Source of the DNA: Paulinella micropora
Lineage: Eukaryota > Cercozoa > Imbricatea > Euglyphida
DNA: 23,049 bases
Direction of reading: 5' to 3'
Assembly (NCBI GenBank): GCA_009731375.1
Contig: BJOX01000080.1
Span: forward strand, 1,006,609-1,029,657
Each line of letters starts with the position of its first letter. Position 1 is the first letter of the stretch. Positions 1-6,801 of this stretch are shown piece after piece. The position numbers were made by a program, and so were the translations under genes. The notes under the pieces were generated by a model, which was not told the origin of the DNA, did not search any database, and saw nothing but the letters and a program-made list of their open reading frames with translations.

Positions 1-1663
1 CATGTCCATTATCAACTAACCACTTGAGAATAAACTGACAATCGTAGCCTCTGGCGTTATGTGCTATAAATGTATAATCATTATGCTTGATATCAAATAT
101 CCACTTACAGAAGTCATCAATATTCTTGTGAATTATTGGTGTGCTTTCGTTAAAATACTGGCTTTCAGCATGATTAACAATATGTACGCCTGTGTCTTGT
201 GTTGCCTCAAAATCAAAGAATACATATTTTTCTGTTGGCTGTAGGATTGCTTTTTGTACTATTTCGCATTTGTGTTCTAGTGGCTGTATTTCTTTACAAT
301 TACGACACTTCGCATATCCGCATTTATGTCCATCTTTAGTTTTATAATTTGTTCCGCATTCCTTACATTTTGCTTTTTCATCGCACATATTACTAACTTC
401 CTTATTATCCAAAGCATCCTTTTTATGGTTGATATAACATTGCTTGTTAGGAAAGTTTCTAAAGCAGTCTTTACATTCAATCCACTGAGACTTATCTTTT
501 ATACCTTGACATCCAGATACTCCGCATATATTGCATACAAATTCACAAGCATGTCTTTCTTTGTATCCTCTTAGGCATAACTCACAGAAGTTCTTTTTAC
601 CTAACATAGACTTCATATTTGTGATAGCATCGTAATGTCCTTCTGTTTTGAGAATATAAAGATTAGTAAGCCGATCGCCGCTGGCATCAAGTAGATCTGT
701 TTTATAAACGATTTTGTCAGGGAATTCAACAATAACCAAATTATAGTTAATGTAATTAGCAAATATATTAATCTCTGGAATACCACAGACATTTTCAATA
801 ACATTTGCTTTCTCGTGTAGTTCTCTTGCCAATTCTTCTTGTATTTTTCTTCCCTTCATAATCTGTGAATATTTTTCGTGATTTTCTTTTTTTGCTCGGA
901 CTACAACAATAGCCCTTGCTAGGCATATGTTATCGTTGTTATTGATTTTGATAACACCTCTTTTCTTATAGATATCTAATTTGTTAATAACTTGTAGCCT
1001 TGTTCCACCTGTAGGCATTTTAATAGATTTTAATACAAACTTTAAATTATCCATATTTGCTCCTTTTTCATCAGTATAAAGGCTTTCATTACTTTGAAAT
1101 ATATTAGATAACCTTTCCAATACATCTTCAACAGAGATTTCGTTAATAGGTTTCATACTTGTTGATACGGCTCCATAGTGTCCATTTATAAATTCAATAC
1201 TTAAACTGACTTTACTATTAGTAGGATGTCTTTGAATAAAATCTTTTAGGATAATTCCAATAAAATTTATTACATCTCTAATAGTGAATGAATGAATGTT
1301 TCCAGTAATCCTCACTTTATACTGGCTCTCATTAATTCCGAGTTTGTGTTCTTCGCTATTGTCCCGCAATATATTGTAATTACCATATCGCATCAAGTCT
1401 CTGACATTCTCCTGTCTTATACTTTGAGAAATTTCAACAGGCAATGGAGGAGCAATAGGAATATTTTGTTGTTGGAAGTACGAAACACCTCTTACTCGGT
1501 TTAAGTAATTTTGGGCTGTTGGCGTATCAATCCGTATATACCTATTACTTGGTTGAATAAACAGCGCATCATGTCCCCTAACATGTTTAATTTCATAATT
1601 TATCTTGTATTCCCTTAGTTTGTCTAGCCGATAGACAACACCTTTGTAGTCGTGTGTGTCCAT
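1..1663 (-). CDS. Polinton/Maverick-like protein-primed family B DNA polymerase, N-terminal part (runs off left edge)
   Basis: The minus strand is open without a stop from about 1695 to base 1, and the first ATG (1661-1663) gives 554 codons. Residues 1-330 are an N-terminal region typical of long protein-primed PolBs. Residues about 355-470 are cysteine-rich with many CxxC pairs, suggesting several zinc ribbons. The 3'-5' exonuclease domain then begins: Exo I is FFDFEATQDTG (D484, E486) and Exo II is HNARGYD (535-541, catalytic D541). The polymerase palm motifs would lie off the left edge. A Cys-rich block directly before the exonuclease is a feature of Polinton/adintovirus-type polymerases. 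The product would replicate a linear element from a terminal protein. No stop or frameshift is seen, so this copy may be intact or recent. A protein-primed linear plasmid or virophage-like polymerase is the main alternative. Confidence 0.8.
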   Translation of the reverse strand, partial: MDTHDYKGVVYRLDKLREYKINYEIKHVRGHDALFIQPSNRYIRIDTPTAQNYLNRVRGVSYFQQQNIPIAPPLPVEISQSIRQENVRDLMRYGNYNILRDNSEEHKLGINESQYKVRITGNIHSFTIRDVINFIGIILKDFIQRHPTNSKVSLSIEFINGHYGAVSTSMKPINEISVEDVLERLSNIFQSNESLYTDEKGANMDNLKFVLKSIKMPTGGTRLQVINKLDIYKKRGVIKINNNDNICLARAIVVVRAKKENHEKYSQIMKGRKIQEELARELHEKANVIENVCGIPEINIFANYINYNLVIVEFPDKIVYKTDLLDASGDRLTNLYILKTEGHYDAITNMKSMLGKKNFCELCLRGYKERHACEFVCNICGVSGCQGIKDKSQWIECKDCFRNFPNKQCYINHKKDALDNKEVSNMCDEKAKCKECGTNYKTKDGHKCGYAKCRNCKEIQPLEHKCEIVQKAILQPTEKYVFFDFEATQDTGVHIVNHAESQYFNESTPIIHKNIDDFCKWIFDIKHNDYTFIAHNARGYDCQFILKWLVDNGH

Positions 1664-1706
1664 AACTATATACCAAGAAATATAAAAGTTTGAAAATTAA
1701 ATAATT

Positions 1707-1744
1707 ATGTGTCCTTAATGTGTCCTTTAATATTATGTGTCCTT
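1707..1744 (-). promoter_or_regulatory. Triplicated AAGGACACAT motif upstream of the DNA polymerase gene
   Basis: Three copies of ATGTGTCCTT on the plus strand (1707-1716, 1718-1727, 1735-1744) read AAGGACACAT on the coding strand, 44-84 bases before the polymerase ATG. The surroundings are strongly AT-rich. The same core occurs once before the next gene (2242-2250), so it is probably an element-encoded promoter or initiator motif. Function is inferred from position and repetition only. Confidence 0.45.
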
Positions 1745-1810
1745 ATCCTTAACATAAATTAAAAAATTTTTGATAACATTAAAAAAAATTATATTGCTGG
1801 GCACTTATTT

Positions 1811-2227
1811 CTACTTCATTCTGTATGAGTTATAAGAAGCATTGTACGAACTAGTATCAAGACACTGATTATATCCGATATCTCCGACATGTCGGAGATT
1901 ACTACCACAATGACAATTACTTTCCATATATCCGCAAATCTCCGACGCGTCGGAGATTATCATATTACAGCGGTCATCTTCGTTGTTTGTAATTGGCTGT
2001 GATGCTTTCTTTGGGTTTTTGTATTCTTCATATTTTGGAATGATTATCTCATTGTGATATTTGTTTGCAAGTTCCATTGCTTGCTCAAATGTTCGTTTCT
2101 TGCCAATACAGAAACTTTTACATTTACTTTTTTTACCTTCATACCATTGTACTCTTACCATAGGTCTCTTTATGTTCTTTTTAACCATAACGCATCCCCT
2201 AGACATTGAAAAATGTTCGGTGTCCAT
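1811..2227 (-). CDS. Small protein with AP2-like DNA-binding domain
   Basis: This 138-codon ORF starts at an ATG in the context ATGGACAC, almost the same as the polymerase start. Residues about 20-62 (RVQWYEGKKSKCKSFCIGKK followed by a helix FEQAMELANKYHNE) match the pattern of short AP2/ERF-like domains: a W/Y-rich strand, G-K-K turn, K-S-F strand, then an amphipathic helix with EA/QA...A. Such domains bind DNA and occur in plant factors, apicomplexan regulators and mobile elements or viruses. The C-terminal third (about 85-138) is low in hydrophobics, contains cysteines and histidines (ESNCHCGSN), and is partly encoded by two copies of a palindromic repeat. The tail may therefore be repeat-derived. 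It sits 147 bases upstream of the polymerase gene on the same strand. It may regulate element genes; this is inference. Confidence 0.5.
   Translation of the reverse strand: MDTEHFSMSRGCVMVKKNIKRPMVRVQWYEGKKSKCKSFCIGKKRTFEQAMELANKYHNEIIIPKYEEYKNPKKASQPITNNEDDRCNMIISDASEICGYMESNCHCGSNLRHVGDIGYNQCLDTSSYNASYNSYRMK
1880..1899. repeat. Perfect palindrome, family ATCTCCGAC/GTCGGAGAT, copy 1
   Basis: ATCTCCGACATGTCGGAGAT is a perfect 20-bp palindrome inside the C-terminal coding part of the AP2-like ORF. It is read there in a frame giving SNLRHVGDIG. Confidence 0.75.
1937..1958. repeat. Perfect palindrome, family ATCTCCGAC/GTCGGAGAT, copy 2
   Basis: A perfect 22-bp palindrome with arm AATCTCCGACG, also inside the AP2-like ORF. 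The centre is GC instead of AT, a compensated change relative to the other two copies. It is translated in a different frame from copy 1 (IISDASEI), so palindrome symmetry rather than the peptide seems to be conserved. Confidence 0.75.
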
Positions 2228-2241
2228 TTGTTTTATATTTA

Positions 2242-2250
2242 AGTGTCCTT
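2242..2250 (-). promoter_or_regulatory. AAGGACACT motif upstream of the AP2-like ORF
   Basis: The coding strand reads AAGGACACTTAAATATAAAA just before the start codon of the AP2-like ORF at 2227. It shares the AAGGACAC core with the three copies before the polymerase gene, followed by a TATA-like AT stretch. Confidence 0.4.
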
Positions 2251-2300
2251 ATTCTTAAATGAAATTATAACACATAGATAACCTGAATACCGCATATCCC

Positions 2301-2357
2301 TATCTCGGACACGTAAATCTCCGACATGTCGGAGATTGGGATTTACACGTCAGAGAT
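2301..2357. repeat. Composite inverted repeat around palindrome copy 3
   Basis: A third perfect 22-bp copy of the CTCCGAC palindrome (2316-2337) is nested inside a longer imperfect stem. The left arm TATCTCGGACACGTAAATC (2301-2319) pairs with GATTTACACGTCAGAGATA (about 2339-2357) with few mismatches. It lies upstream of the AP2-like ORF. It could be a miniature inverted-repeat unit, a cruciform-forming control site or a transcript-end hairpin. Confidence 0.6.
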
Positions 2358-2413
2358 ATGGTGCCACCAGATGGATATTCTAGAAAATTCTATTTCCGTG
2401 AAAACCACCAGCA

Positions 2414-2441
2414 ACACCCAGACACCGCGGTGTCTGGGTGT
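2414..2441. repeat. 28-bp perfect palindrome
   Basis: Arm ACACCCAGACACCG followed directly by its exact reverse complement, with no spacer. Its sequence is unrelated to the CTCCGAC family. The surrounding 2360-2520 shows no convincing gene. Confidence 0.75.
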
Positions 2442-2522
2442 CTGTAGGCTTCAGACAAAAAATCAGAATTCTGTCTGGACAGGTTTGAGAAAAAATGCGA
2501 AAATACTTCTTCTGTATTGAGT

Positions 2523-2691
2523 GCCACTATAAGACAATATAAAAAATCAAACTTTCAATAGGAGAGGTTATTTCAACGATTTGAAATATTTTTATTTTTT
2601 AATGTCGCGACTTTGCGATTAATAGGAGAGCGAATTTAGCCGTTATCTCTCTTGCTACCCTTGATGTCTCCAAATGCTGTCTTATAGTGGC
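2523..2691. mobile_element. MITE-like inverted-repeat unit with CACTA-type ends
   Basis: Perfect 14-bp terminal inverted repeats, GCCACTATAAGACA (2523-2536) and TGTCTTATAGTGGC (2678-2691), bound about 140 bp of AT-rich non-coding DNA. If the ends are read as CACTA...TAGTG (2525-2689), this resembles a very short non-autonomous CACTA/CMC element. A clean target duplication is not seen; only GC/GC flanks match. The interior has AATAGGAGAG twice. A plain hairpin-forming repeat is the alternative. Confidence 0.45.
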
Positions 2692-3445
2692 CCCTATACT
2701 ACTGATAGCAGTCCCCTTGGCGGAGACAAACCAGACATGACTCCCCCTTGGTCTGGGGTGCCACTCTCCTCGAACCCCTGAGACACATTGGCAATGGCAT
2801 GCGTCCGCGCCAACATAAAGACAACTACACCTCTAGACACACTCCAGCTACTACGAGCTAGTCCAGAGGCTTAGCATGATTTTTTTTCTAGTTTTTCTTA
2901 ACCAGTACCAAAATTTCTTAGACACTTAACTTTCGAGGCTGTCAGCAGAGAAAGCTAGCTTCCGCATGACTAGCACTAGTACTAGTAGTAGCAGCTGCAG
3001 GAGGACCCCGCGCGCGCGGCCTGCAGTGATCATGATCATGATCAATAAGAGCGGCCCCGGCCCGCCGGAGGCGAATTTTTTGTTTCTTATGAAAAAATAA
3101 TATTTTCTGTTCAAAACAATTTAAAAAAACTAGCTAACAAACAATGAAAATTACTTTAAAAATCATTGTAGTGCCACCGGTACCGGCGCGGATTTACTAT
3201 CTAGATCTGTACATGTGTGGTGCCACCTGCTTCATCTAGATCTGATACGGCAGAACTGTTAATAACATGTCAGTGTTCACTCTGAAGAAAAGTTCAATTT
3301 CATTGAATATTCATATACTTAAATTTATATAATATCATATTATTACTAGTATATGAAATATAGATATATATGATAATATTATACAGTTATAAAATATCTA
3401 GTATATATATTATATTTACACTATCCACTTACAGTATATCCGCAT
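2692..3445. other. Non-coding stretch with a palindrome-rich tract, then AT-rich DNA
   Basis: I see no convincing gene. From about 2975 to 3060 and 3170 to 3250 short palindromes are stacked: ACTAGTACTAGT, GCAGCTGC, a CGCGCGCG run, CTGCAG, TGATCATGATCATGATCA (18 bp, 3027-3044), CCGGTACCGG (3177-3186), and two copies of TCTAGATCTG. The heptamer GTGCCAC recurs at 2758, 3171 and 3220. From 3290 to 3440 the DNA is almost pure A+T. Confidence 0.5.
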
Positions 3446-3898
3446 TTACTTCTCACTAATAATACTATCATGATAATTTCCTTTCCAAGTTACTAACCAA
3501 TCTTTCTTCTTTTTACATTTATCTATTATAGTACCTACTGTCAACTCACCATCTACTTCATGAAATATTAATTTTCTACCTATATCATTCACTGTAACTG
3601 TTATGACTGCATCATACGTTACCGTGACTGAAGAAGAAGAAGAAGAAGAAGAAGAAGAAGAAGAAGAAGAAGAAGAAGAAGAAGAAGAAGAAGAAGAAGA
3701 AGAAGAAGAAGAAGAAGAAGAAGAAGAAGAAGAAGAAGAAGAAGAAGAAGAAGCAAGCGTTATTGGAGTGCTACCCGCTGCGAGGGACATACTAGCTGAT
3801 GCTATGCTCGATGATTTCCCTCTCAACCCGCGTGGTTTCTTAACATATTTTCGTGCTATGTCTGCGGCTGAAACTGCGCGCGGCAATGCGCGTATCAT
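3446..3898 (-). CDS. Hypothetical ORF with poly-serine tract and chromo/Tudor-like C-terminus (doubtful)
   Basis: A 150-codon minus-strand ORF starts at an ATG. The N-terminal 50 residues are basic and serine-rich, the middle is about 40 serines encoded by the (GAA)n microsatellite read in reverse, and the last 45 residues include VGTIIDKCKKKKDWLVTWKG. That last pattern, basic turn then W-L-V-x-W-K-G, resembles the beta-barrel strands of chromo or Tudor-type domains. A possible splice acceptor (TTCAG) lies just upstream of an extended open frame. The opposite strand gives an equal-length poly-glutamate ORF, so coding is uncertain. It may be an exon of a larger gene. Confidence 0.25.
   Translation of the reverse strand: MIRALPRAVSAADIARKYVKKPRGLRGKSSSIASASMSLAAGSTPITLASSSSSSSSSSSSSSSSSSSSSSSSSSSSSSSSSSSSSSSSSVTVTYDAVITVTVNDIGRKLIFHEVDGELTVGTIIDKCKKKKDWLVTWKGNYHDSIISEK
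3630..3753. repeat. (GAA)n microsatellite, about 41 units
   Basis: Uninterrupted GAA trinucleotide repeats on the plus strand. Such tracts are homopurine mirror repeats able to form triplex DNA. Confidence 0.95.
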
Positions 3899-3949
3899 TG
3901 ACTCTGCCGAACTGCGCCTGTGGGACGTGCCACGACGCTCCCACTGAAC

Positions 3950-4649
3950 TTATTTCTTCTCTTTTTCTTCCCTTACATATAGTATTCCTTTCTTTTCCTT
4001 GTTTTATTCTTGCATGTTTCTCTCCTTTTTCCTTTTTTATCTTTCATTTCTGTCTCTTTTTCATATCTAGTCTTTCATTGCCCTTTTCTATTTCCTGTTT
4101 CTTCCATCGTACTTTCTCTTTTTCTTTCATTTCTGTTTCCCTGTCATATTTAGTCTTTTTTACTCTTTTTCTTTTCATGCATTTTCTCTTATCCTTTTCC
4201 CCTTTCCCTCTCATTTTCCCCTTTTCCCTACCTTTTCTGTATCCTTATCATATCTAGTTATCCTCTTATATTTCCCCTCTATTTCTCCCCTCATATTTAC
4301 ATTTATGTTTATTTTCGCATTTTTGTTTCCTTTATCATATATAGTTTTTATTTTATATCTCGCTCGATTTCTAAGTTTTGACCCTAGTCTCTTACAATTC
4401 CTCTTTCATTAAAGAAGAAGAAGAAGAAGAAGAAGAAGAAGAAGAAGAAGAAGAAGAAGGAGGAGGAGGAGGAGAAGAAGAAGAAGAAGAAGATGATAAA
4501 GAGGAGTAGGAGGAGTAGGAGGAGATTTCAAGGAGAAAGAGAAGCAGGAGGAGGAGGAAGAGAAGAAGAAGAAGAAGAAGAAGAAGAAGAAGAAGAAGAA
4601 GAAGAAGAAGAATGAGAAGAAGAAGAAGAAGAAGAAGAAGAAGAAGAAC
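3950..4649. repeat. Long strand-asymmetric tract: pyrimidine-rich then purine-rich (GAA/GGA)n
   Basis: From about 3950 to 4400 the plus strand is overwhelmingly C and T (CTTTTT, TTTTCC runs). At 4411 it switches to nearly pure purine GAA/GGA repeats up to 4649. No gene is supported; ORFs here are low-complexity Phe/Leu/Ser or Glu/Lys strings. Confidence 0.85.
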
Positions 4650-4679
4650 GAAATGATAAGACAGATTGAATATGTTTTT

Positions 4680-5003
4680 TTATTTCTTTTTTTGCTGACT
4701 TTCTGGTATCTCTGATTCTGCGACTTTCTTTCTCATCCTCCTGCCCCGACTTGATTCGCTTTCTACTGTTAAGGAACCATCATGAGAAATTTGTTCAGCT
4801 CTTCTTTCTAGATTAAGCTGAGCTCTAAGTCCAGTTGCTGATTTGATTTTTTGTTTTGCTTTTTCAGCAAGTCTGGTATGGCGGGACTCAAGTAGAGCTA
4901 CCTTTCTCTTGTCTCTTTCAGCTTCCTCACATTTTTCTCCTTCTACCACTATCTCTGAGTATGATTCTGATTCTTTCCTTCCATACTGATGACCGGACTT
5001 ACC
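4680..5003 (-). CDS. Highly charged hypothetical ORF, possibly an exon (doubtful)
   Basis: The minus strand is open here for about 105 codons ending at 4680-4682. The frame has no ATG near its start; the nearest GTG is at 4947-4949. The product is rich in K, R and E (ESRHTRLAEKAKQKIKSATG), with a predicted helical, possibly coiled-coil, stretch and no recognised motif. A canonical donor GTAAGT on the minus strand at 4997-5002 follows another open segment (5003-5113, basic, Asn-rich), hinting at spliced coding remains. Its composition resembles the adjacent purine tract, which weakens the case for a real protein. Confidence 0.2.
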   Translation of the reverse strand, partial: GKSGHQYGRKESESYSEIVVEGEKCEEAERDKRKVALLESRHTRLAEKAKQKIKSATGLRAQLNLERRAEQISHDGSLTVESESSRGRRMRKKVAESEIPESQQKKK

Positions 5004-5113
5004 GCTTCTTGTTTATCATAATGTTTGATGACCTGCTGGACCTTCCTACTTTTCCTTTTATAACCTTGTATTTTGGATGGATTGTTGTTGTGTTTCCTTT
5101 GTGTCTCCAAACC

Positions 5114-5320
5114 TTACATATTCTTAATATTAAGCCACCTATTAGCTGCTTTGGCTAGGAATTCGTTACATTCCTTGCTAAATAACTGTGATGCATTAAG
5201 TTCAAGAAAAAGTATGTTGTCAACATTATGTTTAGTCAGTTGGCTACGTTTGTCTGGTTTGCTATGTTGGTCTAGTATGCGAAGTGCGGAAGGTAGGAGA
5301 TATGCTCGACTACCAGTAAC
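5114..5320 (-). pseudogene. Possible hAT transposase C-terminal (dimerisation) relic
   Basis: A 68-codon open stretch without ATG, bounded by stops. It contains SALRILDQHS, then KPDKRSQLTKHNVDNILFLE, then LNASQLF. The order 'S-R-A ... R-x-x-L-x-x-x-N-V-x-x-x-L-F-L' recalls the end of hAT-family transposases (S-E-R-x-F-S ... R-x-x-L-x-x-E-x-V-x-x-L-x-x-L), with the SER element decayed. A GTAAGG donor-like site overlaps its stop codon. The match is short and by eye, so the family assignment is tentative. Confidence 0.28.
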
Positions 5321-5326
5321 TCACTA

Positions 5327-5747
5327 ACCTGGTGTGAGCGAGGGTGAAAGGATAGGGCAAAATAGGGGTGTGGTGTCCTAGTACCTATCGTACCTAGTCT
5401 TACTATAGGTAGGCAAGATAGAGACTGCATACAGCACGTCTTATGTCATGATGATTGACTGCCTTCTGCACGTCAAGTAGATGAACACTTTTGCGTGACT
5501 GCCTAATGCCAACTCACCAAAAATGTATATTGGCGATTAGCTCTGTGTCAGAGTTCGCACTACAAGGCTCAATAACCTATTTTACCAATATAACTTAATA
5601 TAATGATTCGGAACTCACAGTAGACCACGTCTGCAGTAACAAAGCTTTAATAATGCGCCAAACCAACAGAAGGCGCGCAGAACGACATGACTTGCTGGAT
5701 ATAAGTAATGGCTCTAACGACACCGTTACTCTTATACGGCCGGCCAA
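5327..5747. other. Intergenic DNA left of element A
   Basis: I see no gene or clear repeat. The base composition is balanced and no long ORF occurs on either strand. It ends in CGGCCGGCC just before the element A LTR start. Confidence 0.5.
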
Positions 5748-6408
5748 TGTAACCATTAATATTGATTATTAGTTCTAACAACGACTACTACTAAAGGATA
5801 ATTGAGCAATAAGCGACATAACTGAGGAGAAAGTGTCTAATTAGTTTCCAATGAATCAAGGCTTCATAACCTTTAAGCAGCATACGGCTAATGCTTTGCG
5901 GTTTATATAGAGGTTAGTCGGGAGTTCTTGGCGGTGAAGCCAAGTTTCCTGTCACAATATTAATAAAAAGACAAGTCTGAATACATATACAAGTCATTCC
6001 CCTTTGATAAAAGGAATGAAAAGTGACACGTCACTACTCAAAACTGGAACTACACTAGGTGCTGGTTCAGAAATTCCAGAAAATAAGATGAATTACTTAA
6101 TAAAGGTAATAGTGTGGAAATACTAAAGCTCAGGACTGAAATTAAGTAATAGTGACAAAAAGGGAATTGATTGCATCCGTCTAACTTAGGATAAAATTAT
6201 TAGTATTACTGCTTGACTAAAACTGAATTAATAATTCTATGGGAATCACGGAGTGTAGCTGCTATTATAGATTATTATTGTCGGCCGGCCCGCACAATAC
6301 ATAGTGGCATTGAGTGTCGTCCGGCTTGTCGTTACTTGACTCTTACGCTTGGTCTGCCCCTCTCCTGTTGAGTGACGACTAAGTGTCAGAGTAGCTGTTC
6401 CGGTTACA
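5748..6408 (+). repeat. Candidate 5' LTR of element A
   Basis: It begins TGTAACC and ends GGTTACA, a perfect 7-bp inverted terminus of the TG...CA type. A TGG-starting primer-site candidate follows two bases later. Length is 661 bp. The partner LTR is not in the window, so direct-repeat confirmation is impossible here. It contains AGTGACacGTCACT and a CGGCCGGCC palindrome and has no ORF. Confidence 0.45.
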
Positions 6409-6410
6409 TC

Positions 6411-6428
6411 TGGAGTCACTAACAAAAG
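6411..6428 (+). promoter_or_regulatory. Candidate tRNA primer-binding site of element A
   Basis: TGGAGTCACTAACAAAAG starts two bases after the LTR terminus and begins with TGG, the complement of the tRNA 3' CCA end. I cannot say which tRNA. Confidence 0.35.
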
Positions 6429-6801
6429 TTGAACGGGGTTTGCTTTTGCTTTTCGTGAGTTTCACAAAAAGCCAAAGTTCTCACGTTTTTCTCACTTTGA
6501 TTTTCTTGGAGTTTTTGATACCTTGAAAATCCGAACAGAAAAGGTGTTGACCTTTTTCAAGTTTTGTTTGAGTTAGTTGGACTCTCCCTTAGGGGGAGAG
6601 GGATAGAAACAGATTGTGTGTGAGGATTAGGAGTGCACACGTCTGGTTTTGACTTGAACAAGGTAGCAAAGGGACACAGGCATATCACATACGCTGTGGG
6701 GAAGCAGTGTTGTGTGTGTGTCTTGTGTGCCTTCTGTTTTTCATCTACCCTCTCTGTTTTTCTCTCAATCTTACATGCTATCATTGCAGAGGAGAAGGAG
6801 G
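6429..6801 (+). other. Untranslated leader of element A
   Basis: The region between primer site and gag has no ORF. It contains two stem-loop candidates: CGTGAG ... CTCACG near 6455-6486 and CTCTCCCTTAGGGGGAGAG near 6582-6600. A pyrimidine tract ending in CATTGCAG at about 6789 resembles a splice acceptor 13 bases before the gag ATG, so the leader may hold an intron. A packaging role for the hairpins is only a guess. Confidence 0.35.

Noticed and set aside
1292-1504. Plus-strand ORFs inside 1-1663 and overlapping shadow ORFs
   Set aside because: They lie antisense to the continuous polymerase frame, which carries recognised exonuclease motifs.
3603-3947. Poly-glutamate ORF on the plus strand
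   Set aside because: Mostly microsatellite; it overlaps a minus-strand ORF with a more protein-like tail, and neither is proven.
5300-6400. tRNA or other small RNA gene
   Set aside because: I could not find A/B-box-like motifs with a cloverleaf; the stretch is better explained by the LTR of element A.
6712-6801. Upstream extension of the gag frame before the ATG at 6802
   Set aside because: Open by chance; it covers a pyrimidine-rich acceptor-like stretch and has no ATG in frame.
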